Source: Haemonchus contortus (Eukaryota; Nematoda; Chromadorea; Rhabditida; Trichostrongylidae). From it: a stretch of DNA of 64,000 nt. Below the pieces are notes generated by a model. That model saw only the letters and a program-made list of their open reading frames with translations. It did not search any database and was not told the origin of the DNA. Positions 1-11,200 of this stretch are shown here, piece by piece. The position numbers were made by a program, and so were the translations under genes. The number at the start of each line of letters is the position of its first letter. The first letter of the stretch is position 1. The stretch is from the NCBI GenBank assembly GCA_000469685.2, contig LS997562.1, positions 9,996,007 to 10,060,006 on the forward strand. The letters run 5' to 3'.

Positions 1-652
1 GAAGAAATAAGAACTTCGAATGCTATTACACTGTGGTCGGACGCTGCAAAAGGCGGAATCATCGTGACGTTCTTAACAATAGGAGCATTTGATAGAATTA
101 CGTCCAAAGTAGACTTTCCACGCGTGGGCATTTTTACATGTTGAGTTAAGCCACAGCATTTAAAGAATTCCAGAATCCTATTAGCGGTCGAATTCTTAGC
201 TCTGCCTCTTTTTCAATCAATGTCAGTGTTAAGGTCTCCCAAAACAATTAAGTGTTTGGGAAAACTACAAAGATCAAACAAAGCATCAATAAGTTTACTG
301 TCATTTTCTGTAGAACAGTTGGGTGGTCGATAGATCAGTAATACCCTGAACATCGCACTGGAAGACCTATCAAAACCATCAAGGCAGAGAAGTTCGGAGT
401 TGAGAAGGCTCGAGGTGGTAACACTGGCAAGGATATAATAACTATACAACAGACTCCCCCTCCTTTTTTGTCTTTACGATCAAGACGAAAAATGATGTAG
501 GGGCGCTTCCCAAGGAGTTCAGAACTAGATATTTTCGATGATAGCCATGTCTCAGTGACAAACATAAGATCTGGACTATGCGTGTCTAAGAAGAATTGTA
601 AATGATGTATCTTGTTACCCAAACTCCTTGCATTAAAAAGAAAACATCTCAT
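1..652 (-). pseudogene. ORF2 endonuclease domain of non-LTR retrotransposon, frameshifted and cut by the window edge
   Basis: Minus-strand reading from 652 gives FNARSLGNKIHHLQFFLD and VTETWLSS, the first motifs of the AP-endonuclease-like domain of CR1/L2 elements. Near GGGVCC the frame is lost. The domain resumes in another frame as LLIYRPPN and then LGDLN, matching the YRPP and GDxN motifs of these endonucleases. The break means no intact ORF2. The remainder, including any reverse transcriptase, would lie left of position 1. Confidence 0.7.
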
Positions 653-675
653 ACCTAGGAGTGGACCGCGACAAC

Positions 676-1329
676 TCAGGCGTTTCCCGCTCCCCGTGTT
701 TTGGGAAGCTCGTCGACACGTCTGATTTCGCCACGGTAAACCACCCAGATGCGTTTACTCAATTGTTTGTTTCGAGCCCTGCACTTCTCTCTCAACTCGA
801 ACTCATGCTTGCGCTCTGCTGCAGTCATACTTTTACGTACGTATACATTTGAAAAACCCGCAGAGCGCAAGCAGTGACTATTAGTGAGGGCAGTTATCCA
901 ATGACTTCTAGATGGAAGCACAACCTTTACCAGCCGTGGTCGCGCATCATTAGGTTTCCCCATACGATATACTTCCACGGGTCGGCATTCAACCCTTAAA
1001 CAATCCAGAATTTCCGATACACCGTTCTCAACCTCTTGCTGTTTATTAGAAGGAGGCTTGCTTGGGTTTGACTCCGGAATACCGAATAAAACCAAACTCC
1101 GCTCCTTCTTTTCTGCTTGAGCCGCTTCCGTTATTGTTTGAGGTAGCTTGGTTATCATCGCATCAATATACTTGGCCATAATTGGATCCTTTAGATGTTC
1201 ATTTCTTTCCATCATGGCATTGAGAATCTCCACCATAGTCATACTTGCAACCTCTGTGTCAGAAGGACAGTTGACTGGTACACTTTTCACATTGACTGCT
1301 TGACGTGAACGTGATTTGTTCTGTGACAT
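676..1329 (-). CDS. ORF1-like protein of non-LTR retrotransposon
   Basis: This is an open frame of 217 residues beginning MSQNKSRSRQ. Its middle is acidic and helical (QAEKKERSLVLFGIPE), followed by a basic segment with a pattern resembling the RNA-binding domain of L1/CR1 ORF1 proteins (RPRLVKVVLPSR, then a Lys/Arg-rich tail AERKHEFELREKCRARNKQL). The known role of such proteins is to coat the element's RNA. No CCHC knuckle is visible. The family call rests mainly on its position just upstream of the endonuclease frame. Confidence 0.6.
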   Translation of the reverse strand: MSQNKSRSRQAVNVKSVPVNCPSDTEVASMTMVEILNAMMERNEHLKDPIMAKYIDAMITKLPQTITEAAQAEKKERSLVLFGIPESNPSKPPSNKQQEVENGVSEILDCLRVECRPVEVYRMGKPNDARPRLVKVVLPSRSHWITALTNSHCLRSAGFSNVYVRKSMTAAERKHEFELREKCRARNKQLSKRIWVVYRGEIRRVDELPKTRGAGNA

Positions 1330-1400
1330 AATCGAATTCCTCTAAGGATCAAGAGATCAATTAGTGACTTAGCTCTCTTCCTAAAACTCCGCACAGCGTG

Positions 1401-1531
1401 GTCCAGACAAATAAATCCAGGCGAAATAAGGAAGTATAGGTAGAATAGTCGTCAATTGTCAATCGCCACACAAGCGTCGTCCAGACAAATAACTTCAGGC
1501 GAAACGAAGAAGTGTAGGAAGAATAGTCGTG
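1401..1531. repeat. Two direct repeats about 53 bp long, 78 bp apart
   Basis: Positions 1401-1453 and 1479-1531 are near-identical (both begin GTCCAGACAAATAA and end AGAATAGTCGT). They lie just upstream of the retrotransposon ORF1, so they may be part of its 5' untranslated or promoter region. That placement is inference. Confidence 0.6.
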
Positions 1532-1719
1532 TACCGTAAGTCGCTCTTGATCAATGAGTGACAGAACAATGTCACGCCGTGTATTCTTCGGAAGAATATA
1601 GGGAGTAGTATACCGATTATACCAAGATAGACAGAGCAATGATATATCTCGGTGAAGTCGAATGTGCGAATGTGACAAAAATTATGGGTTGGACGGGAAT
1701 GTGACGACAAAAGTTGCAT

Positions 1720-2160
1720 GGAAGGGGTATTCGGACGAGCTGTCTCAGTGTGCGCGCCATTACGTACAGCTGGCTAAAGTGCGCTGTCTGCAAGCAATGT
1801 ATTGAAGTGCGAACCGTGAAGTTTCATACACCCTCACCGACGCCTTGAAACTCGTCCATCTTTGGGTGTGTGCATCGGCAAAGCCGGCTTTGGGGCCCTT
1901 ATTACACCATGTCTAAGTCGTTTTTCGATCCGACAGCGTCTCTTGCGCTATCCTTGGAGCTCACAAATTTATTTAAAAAAGGTGGAGAGGGATCTTAGAG
2001 GCCATTTCCAATGCGGACCTTCGGAGACGTGTTTTCAATGAAATTCTCTTCCGGAAAGAAATTTTAGGAAAATTCAGTTCATCTTCGAAAAAAAAGGGGT
2101 GGGCTAGGGGGAGGGGGGTTGTAAAGGTTGTAAATGGTAAACAGTGTCTAGATAGGAGAT
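1720..2160. repeat. Fragment of an interspersed repeat family (also near 7300, 16190 and 50820)
   Basis: The block contains GGGTTGGACGGGAA near its start, the core TTTTTCGATCCGACAGCG near 1920 and a G-rich end at 2096-2120. Similar phrases in the same relative order occur at 7300-7720, 16190-16370 and 50819-51195. No open frame is visible. I regard it as a non-autonomous element, boundaries uncertain. Confidence 0.45.
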
Positions 2161-2257
2161 GGAAGGCTACTTAGCAAGGTTTCAAGTTGGAAAAGGTTAT
2201 GAGATTGCACCCATGCTGCAGTCTTGTTCTGTTGTTCTGTTGAAATACGGTATTCAG

Positions 2258-5200
2258 GCTATACAAGGCGATTGCTCGAATCGCCGAAGAGGACTATTTG
2301 GAAGTGGAGGTCGCTCAAAAGCTTAGGGAATATTGCGAGTAAGCCCTCAATTCGTGTTCAAATTTTTTGTCATTTCATTTACTATAAATATAGGTCATCC
2401 TGCTCGGAATCACTGGAGCTGTTGGACTTCTGTTATCGCGAAGACAATAGTCAGACACTGAAACTACTTACTGCTCAATTACCTCATTGGGGTTATCAGA
2501 ATTGCCTTTCGTTAGCCGTCATGGCTAATCACAAACCGTTCCTTGCTCATCCATGGTGAGTATCTCAAGTTACAAGATACCTGCCTTACTTCCCATTGTG
2601 GGCCGTTGTGAGAAGCAGTTTGCACATTTGTTCTCTTTTACTTCCTATTCGGCCCATCACACACAGTTTGGGTAAAGGAGAAGATCAGCGATGGTCAGAA
2701 TCTAAGGCGTTTTTTTCAGCTGCCAACGGTTACTCGCTGAACTTTGGCATGGATCTCTTCGTGTCCGCAGGTGAGCCTTAAAAACAAAAACGATCTGAAT
2801 GAGAATTTTTGGTTCGAATTTGTAAGGTCTTTCGAGCAATAGCCGCATTACCCGATATCTTGTCCCCTGAAAAAACCCCGTCTTATTTTCTCGGATTTTT
2901 TTTCTCTACTCGGTGTAGTACTTGACCCTATAGAAGGTTGTATCTCCTATAGGGTCAAGCGGGGATCAAAGAACTCATGACAGGGACTCAGGGATCAAGG
3001 AAGGCGAAGGGGGTGGGGGAAAGGGGGACGCGGAATTCTGTGTACAGGCAGTTTTACCTATGTAGCTATACACTTTCTGAGTGGAAGCGGTGTAATGGAA
3101 AGTCCCGACTATCACACGCTCATTGGCCGGGGATCAAATCCAAGACCAAAACCCGCCCGGGGCACTAAACCCTCCATCTCTACATTCGCAAAACTAAAAG
3201 ATTTCACATAAGGCTATCCGTAGATAATTATGAAGTTGGTCCTTTCTGTATGTGTATGTATGGGTGGGTACAGTCTAGACGTTATTATACTGGGACGGTG
3301 GAAAACGTTGTTCCAGTGGGACGAATCTTCGGGTGCTTGCAGCGCTGATCTGTCCGCCAGCTGCATTGGCTCTCGCATATAAGGTACCACATAATCCGTC
3401 AAGAGATCAGGACATTCATTCTGAAGAGGTAATGACAATCCTCTAAGGCTTTCAGAAGTCATTTGATTTGGCTATTTTAGAGCACCATGTACGACACGAT
3501 GAGCACATGCCGAACGGACCGTCCGGAAGGGAACAGTGCTGGAAGCATGATGTCACTTCATTTGCATAGGGTAAAGTATTTGTTAGATAGATATAACTAG
3601 ACCGGTGCTCATGTGTTTATACTCAGCGAATTTGCGCTGGCCGCCAGTGCAAAGTGTACCTATCGATTAGTGCCGCGCGTCGTCTTGCGTAGAAATCGCG
3701 TCACTGAGGTTAACTTCATCCGAGACTGATGCTTACTAGCCCCTTTCTTCTTCGGATACATTGCTCACTTTGAAGAAACGTAACCCTCTGCTAGTGTTGC
3801 AGCCAACACCTCTACAAGCTCGTCGAGTATAAACGCCACATAATTTTTGTCATATTTTTGGACAATTTCAGTTATTCAAAACAGCCTCTATCAGAAGGAA
3901 GCATGTGCTTGCCAGTGATGAATTGGAAGAACTAGTTGAGAACGGAGCTCCAAAGAAGGTGACAATGATGTCGTCTAAGAGAAGCAGCGGTCTCCATCCA
4001 CCAGTAGACGATCTATACATAGAAGAGGTTCGCTCGTTCTGTTGATCCGACCGTTTATACTCGGCAACTAAAGATGATTTCCAGTCGCTGTCAGCGTTGG
4101 CAAAGATGCGTGCCTTCTACTCGGCTCCAATCACGAAATTTTGGTCGTGGTGTATCGCATTCGCTATATTCCTCATGTTGTCTTCCTATGTACTTCTAAT
4201 TGAAACACCCGTCAATCCCACGAATATCGAATACGCCACATTGGCGTACATTGTCGTCTACTCTGTAGAACATATTCGGAAGGTTTATTTGTTTTTGAAT
4301 CACTTTTTTTGTTTACTTGTTATTATTTTCTCGATTTCATTCCATATAGACCTCTTTTTATTTGTTTTTCCGACTTACTGGTTTCTTGGCGTAATCTGAG
4401 CTCCGTTGTGAGTACTCCAACAACCATAGCCATCTCCTACAAGTCGTCACTACTTTTTCTTTCTCGTAGTGGAAACAGCTGAGGTTGCATTTGCTCCATA
4501 CTCCTCTAACGACCTCTGAGGATCATCTTGTCCAGATCCTATTAGATGTAGTAGCCCTCCCAAGGAAGAGCAGAGTCAGTTAGGCCGAAGACTGAGTTGA
4601 TTGGGGGCATAATTCGATCCAAGAGTTTCGTATCGTGCAACATTAGTGGCACCTTGATATTCTATCCTTTCGAAAATTATTACTACCAGTGGATTGTGGG
4701 TAACCCGTAGACCTGGTTGGCTTGGGTCGGTTCGAGTCCTGAAAGTAGGCGTTGTTCATCCCCACTAGCCTGATCGGCATCTTTCATAGTCCACGACCGG
4801 TCGCGCGACTGGTCGCCGGTCGCTAGCGACTGGTCGCTCGACTGGCCGCTCGACTGATCGCGCCACTGGTCGCTCGATCGGTCGAGGAGGCCGCGCTGGT
4901 TATGCGTGCCGCCGTAGACGGTCCCGCGCGATCAGTCGAGCGACCAGTCGAGCGACCAGTCGCGGACCCATCTCACGAGCGACCGGTCGTGGACTATGAA
5001 AGATGCCACCTCCTCGTGCAGTCACTTGCTGCTGCTTTCCTCTGCCATTATTTGAATAATTCCAATCATTCAGTTTGATACCGTCTGATTAAATCATTTC
5101 AGCTTTTCGACCAGGAAACGCCTAAACTCAGGGAAAAGTGCCGTGTATTCTATACAAAGTATGTTTAAATGTTCCTGTTACTTTTTTATGAGAGGTATCC

Positions 5201-8200
5201 AGTAGAGTTCTTTCTGTGACTGGCTACATACTTTTGGGCTTTCTGGAATATTCTATGCAGGGTACCTCAGCTTTGGTGAATCAAAAGTGGCTCATAGGCC
5301 ATAAGCCGCTAAAACGCGGCCCCTTCTGGGTATGTTATAAATCTGACAAGCGAGGTAGCAAAGCTAGAGGGCCCGGGAACTTCTCCCCTAACACGGCGTC
5401 GCACACGCCGCACCCGCCGTGTATCGCAGGATTGTGATGGAAGATTGGAGCGCGCAATTTGTGAGATGGGGAGTCCTTTAATTATTTGAATTGGCTGACC
5501 ACTTTCTTCAATTTCAGTGCAGTCTTGATCGTCGTTTATATAGGAGGAGTCATTTTAATTAATCAAGTCTAATAAACATGAAAACTAAAAAGAAACAGAA
5601 GAAAAAACAATAAAATCCAGTGAAAAAGCAAGCCAGTCAAGGAAAAATATCGCGTCCTATCGATTGGCGGGAGGCGGGGTGAGTACGGTAATTGCAGTGG
5701 CATTTGCCGCTTGCCGCAAGGGAGAATGCCGCGATAGGGGAGAAGTTCCGTTACCCAAAGCTAGAGAGTGTGAATAGGTGACTAGTTGGAACAAGGATCG
5801 AGTCTACCGTGATTGGCAATTCACTTTGCTCTGGTAGGCTCGGTCCTTGTTCTAACTAGTCACCTCCGGAATGAAGTTCGGTCAGTTTAGTCACTCTGTG
5901 ATATGTAGACTCCACACAGCACTTATAAAGGGAGACTTTCCGTTATGAAACGAATATCTTGGGAAATTTTTCTCATAATTCAGATATTATAATCTTTTGA
6001 CTGCGACAGCTTTACTATTATTTCTGGTCGGGTTCGGATTTCGTATGCAACCCTCGATGAGACATTCCTATGGTCGTGTAATACTTTCATGCAGTAATGT
6101 TTTATGGTATATGAAGGTACGTCTCTTTCTCAATATCGTACTTTCATAACTTTTATTCCTCTCGTCATCGAGTATATGTTTGATTATATCCACGAAAATT
6201 TTCTTTCCTTATAGTTTCCATTTTCATTGGGCGAAGACGAAAAAAATGACAAGCGGCCCACTACCACGCGAGCATGGTCACGGGCTTGAATCCCGGATCG
6301 ATATCCACCTGATCTAATCGAGCCTTCCATCCTTTCGGAATCGGTACCGTGCTCGTCCGGGATTACAAAAGCACTTCTTATACATTGGCTGGCTACCACA
6401 AGCCGTGGTACAGGGCACATACGGGTTCAATATGCCACTACGATTCTGATTGGAAGTTGAGCGCGTGGCGCATCCTTCAGACGGGATTGATTGACGCCCA
6501 AGAACTTTATCCTTCATCCTTTACGACTTTCATTCACCGTTTTTCTTCTCGTTGTGAAACTATATGTTTCGAAATTATATTTATTTAGTTTGACTTAATT
6601 AATATCTTATTTCCAGCTTCATTTTCATCTCTATGTTGTGATCTTTATTACTTCTTGCTTAGTTTACTTATAATTCTGCTGCTGTTCTATTAATTTTTTT
6701 AATTTAATTTTATTCCGGTGCCATTTACGATCTTTTTCAATATTTTATGTTTTGTTTATTTGTTTATTTTTGTAATATTTGTCATTTTCTTGCTACTCGT
6801 TTTTCACTTGTTTGCTTGCTGTGGTATCCACATGTAACTAAAAAGGGTGAGTGTTGTTGAGAAGAAAATATGACTTTTGGAACCATCTATTCTCTATCGA
6901 AGCTTCCTTACTCTAAGTGTAGACTTTAAAGACTTTAAAGGTTATCTAAGGTGGTTCAATGTTTTTGGCTTGAATTCAGGTGCTCGAATACCTTTCGGTT
7001 CATCCTCTACTTGGTCCGTATATCCAAATGGCAGCCAAAATGGTCGTTTCAATGTGCTACATCATTGTACTATTACTGGTAACATTGATGGCATTTGGTG
7101 TCTCTCGTCAGGCGATCACCTATCCTCATGAGAAATGGAATTGGCTTCTAGTCAGGTAATTTTTACCCTTTCACCATATTCAGGTCGAAGATGACATAGT
7201 ACTTAGTGGCTCACTATCAGGCACATGGCCTGGATATCGAATAGGGTATCGGTCCGGAATCAGGTGGCAAAGAAAGCAAATTCGGCAGATTCGAAAAAAA
7301 AGTTTCCAAAAAAAAAAGTTGTTTGAAAAAAGAGGGGGGGGGGGGAAGGGGGGGGGTGGGTTCAAGATTACGACGGCAGAATTGGCATGCAAGGGGTATC
7401 AGTCGAGCTGCCAGTTGTATTGTGCTAATGGGTATAGGTGGCTACGGTGAGCCCATATGCCTTCTACTATCGCTATGGGTCACGGCTGGTTGTTTGAATT
7501 GCCAACATGTGCGCTCCACTGTGAGTGGTGCCGCCTCTTCAAGGTTAAACACGGCCGTCTCTGGGTGTGGCGTACAGTGGACGTAATCTCTAAACCCCTA
7601 CTATGCCCTATCTTGGCCCTTTTTCGATCTGATAGCGCCACATATGGCATACTTCGGAGGCAGAGCTCAACCCTCGAGGGATAATTTTTTGTCGTGAACT
7701 GGGTCTTTAAGGGAATTGGGAAACGGTCTCAAACAGGCTCTGTCCAGGACGGTTTTTGGCCACTTCCCTGCTATATACATACCGAAAACTTGGACATGAA
7801 TGAATAAGCGATGATAGATAGAAACGGTAAGGAACAGATGCAACCGCTAACAAGCCAATATGACAACAAAAGCGTGAGATGCTCCCTTTTCATGGGCTCG
7901 GACGGGAGAGCTTTCTTTCTTCTCCCAGATACAGATACATTAACCTTTCCTTTTCAGGAATATCTTCTACAAGCCATACTTCATGTTATACGGTGAAGTG
8001 TATGCCGGAGAGATCGACACGTGTGGAGATGAAGGCAAGCCTTTTCCTTCTTGAGAAACCTTCCTCAAATCGATTATCGATTTTGTACTTTACCATATTC
8101 AAGTAGTTCTAATATTTCTTTTTGCCACTTTAGCATGGAAAGCGTTCCGAAAGGGTGAAACACCCACAGGTAATGTGCTCGTTGTGACCTTGTGATATCC

Positions 8201-11200
8201 TCTGTGATGTTGATTGCATGGAAATCGTGGTTGTCCTGACCAGAAAACAGGGATTACTGTATCTACTGCTCAGCGAGCTACTTTAGGAACAAACTGCGTT
8301 CCGGGTGGATGGATTCCGCCTGTGTTAATGACCATCTTCCTTTTAGTGGCAAATATTCTTCTGATCAATATGCTCATCGCTATTTTCAAGTAAGTTGCGG
8401 CTTGAGTTTGATTATGGCTATAAGCCAGCCAATTTGAACAAACTACACTAAACCTGACCGGCTAGCTAAGTGCCAATGACAGTTGCGCGACGTATTTGTC
8501 GGGTCGCGTAACTGTCATTGGCGGTTAGCTAGCTAGGTCAGGTTTACTGTAGTTTACTGTAGAACAGTCGTTCAATGATCATCACGGTAGTGCTTTTATT
8601 TCAGCAACATTTTTAACGACACTAATATCCGCTCACATGAAGTCTGGTTGTTCCAGCGTTATGGACAGGTACGCAATCACATATAGGATCGAACTACTCT
8701 CTCACAAACTCATAAACTCTCATAGAACTATTACTCTATTCCCCTTAGCAAAATGTCGACAAATAGCAAGTATCGTGTGCTCAACAGCAGTATAGAACAG
8801 TAGTGGGGCTACGGTAGGAATTTCGAGCCACGCCGAATTTTCGCTTTTTTCGTTACTAATCTCACCCAATTACTAGTGTATGACGTTTTGCCAATATTAG
8901 GACGCTTTGAAAGTGCTTGCAAAAAATTTTACGCAGCCCATAGTCATTCGGAATCTCACTTGGAACTCCTACATGAGGTCACGACAATTTTATAGCCGTA
9001 TGAAATATCTAGCTTCCTTCGCAATGCTAATTTGACCCTACAACGGCTCGAATGCCTCCTCATACACAACACGTAGTTCTTCGCCACTTCGCCAATCGAG
9101 CCAACCGCTTTCGAGGTCGATAGAGAATATGCCAAGCATTTGGTCCAAGAACTCTTTCTGAGCGGTCTGGGCACGCCCGGTCCCGACGCCCGGGCTCATT
9201 TGGTCCAAGAACCATTTCTGAGCGGCCTGAGCAAGCCCGGTCCCAACAATTTAGACCCTGAAAAAAGTATATTGAAGATGAGTCTCGATTTACTTAACCG
9301 ACTGTGACGTAATAAATCCTCTGGATATGCCATACGTACACAAGTGGTTTGTATATTTATTATTCCCATGAAAAATTACAGGACATTCCAGAGAAAAAGG
9401 TGAACCGTTACTAATAGTACAAGTAGTATTAGTATAGTACGGTAATTATAGCCATTCCACTCTGAGTAATAGTATACTCGCTATTTTAGTTTTTCTCTCG
9501 TATATGCTATGAAGATGTAATGTTCAGGTAATGGAATATAATGACACACCACTTCTTCCACCTCCATTTACAGTGTTGGCTTATATGGCACGACTTCTTT
9601 GCTTCTTCTCAAAGGTATTCTGAAAAGAATTTCCATGTGAAGTCTAATGATGAAAAAGGTGGATTTGGCGTAGTGGCGAGTGGCGCACTATCACATATGC
9701 AGTGCTCAGGGATCGAATCCCGGTTCGATACTAGCCTGAATCAACCAAGCCTTGTATCCATCTGGGGACGGTTGTATGATACCAGACTCGATCATAAGAT
9801 AAAAGCACAAAGTTCTGTATCTGTTGCCACCTCAAGTCATTGTATAGACATTCAGTATGCCACTACGACTATGATTGAGAATCGAGTTCAGGGCGTAATC
9901 TAAAAGGGATTGATTAACGCCGAAGATCACCTGTCTACTTCAGATGACAGTATTCTATAACACTTAATATAACTATTTTGCTCTCTCAAAGGTGCTCTCT
10001 AGAAAGGAGAATGTCGGAGCTCAGTTCGGGAAGAGTACATGTGCAGGTCGCATGCACCCTATTCATAACCATGACCGAAGAAGAAAAAAGAACAAATCAA
10101 TAAATCGAAGTCATTGGAAGAATCATAGAAGATCATTTACCGCTCTTTTACCCTCCTCTGCCCGTTGTCTCAGAATCAAACTCTTTTTTTGGGGGTAATG
10201 TTGGAATTTCTTTCTTCCTGTACCTCTGTCTACTGACAGCAGATAGAGGTGAACAAAGGTGTCGTGTGAATGGTCTCCTATAGTTCATACCGTATATTGG
10301 GCTCGTGAATAATGTGAAAATTTTCCAGAAAAAAACATTGAAAACTGGTAAAGAACGGGATGACGTCATCGCGAAATGCTCAACAAGTTTGTTTAGTTTT
10401 CCTTTCCGTCTTCTTTTACCCTATTAAATAAAGTTACGAAAATTATATCCATATTATCGGTGATAAGCCTGAAAGAGTAAGAGATCACTGTACTGATTGA
10501 TTTTAGTTCTCTGTTTTTAGAAGGTCTAACTTTTTGAAATGAACTGTGATCAGTAACAGCAGTAAAGTGGTCTGCTGCTTTTTCGAGTTCGTCATAGGCT
10601 TTGTCATTCAATTTAAAGGCACAGTTCACGATAATTTTTGGTAACTCAGATTATGATGAAAAATGAAAGACAAGATCGAAACTAGTGCGGCTGAGGTGAA
10701 GAAACTGCGTGCATCTGTAATTCCAAAGTGAAAAAAAGGCTTCGAAAAACCGTTAAAAAGGGGGCTGGACGAGAATGAGACCAGAAAAAACGAAAAAGAG
10801 TGGGGCGTCCGCACGAGCTAAACAGTGTGTTTCACTGCACGCGTGTGGGCCCTGGCGCGAATAACAGACTATGGTAAGCAAAAGTTTATTCACTTATAAG
10901 GATAAGGAAACAAAAAACCCTAGTAACAGCAAAAGTAGCTCACCTTTTTCAGCCTGTAGGAGTAGGGAATTAAATAAGGGATCGCGGCAGCAAAAAGAAA
11001 AACAGAGGAAAAAAGAATGGGAGAAAAACATTGCCTCATCACTCGACGAGCTGATTGTGCGTGGGTCCTAGAACGAATAATAGCAATCTGTATTGTCTCG
11101 ACACTCGTCTAACGTGATGACGTGAATCGATCGAGAGGCGTGACATTCCCGCCCATCAAATTATCGTGAACTGTGCCTTTGAGGCTGAGTGTGGCTTTTC

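Larger units (their letters stand above)
1..1330 (-). mobile_element. CR1/L2-like non-LTR retrotransposon, 5' portion, decayed
   Basis: On the minus strand an ORF1-like protein (1329-676) is followed 23 bases later by the start of an endonuclease-type ORF2 (652 downward) that runs off the left edge. ORF1 followed by an ORF2 with an apurinic-type endonuclease domain is the order of CR1/L2-clade elements. The endonuclease region is frameshifted, so this copy is dead. No reverse transcriptase is visible because the element continues outside the window. Confidence 0.75.

Noticed and set aside
3700..3780. Hydrophobic stretch ([15 protein letters not shown]) as the missing TRPM exon
   Set aside because: The phase does not fit any acceptor. 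The exon 3317-3428 ([16 protein letters not shown]) fits both phase and family.
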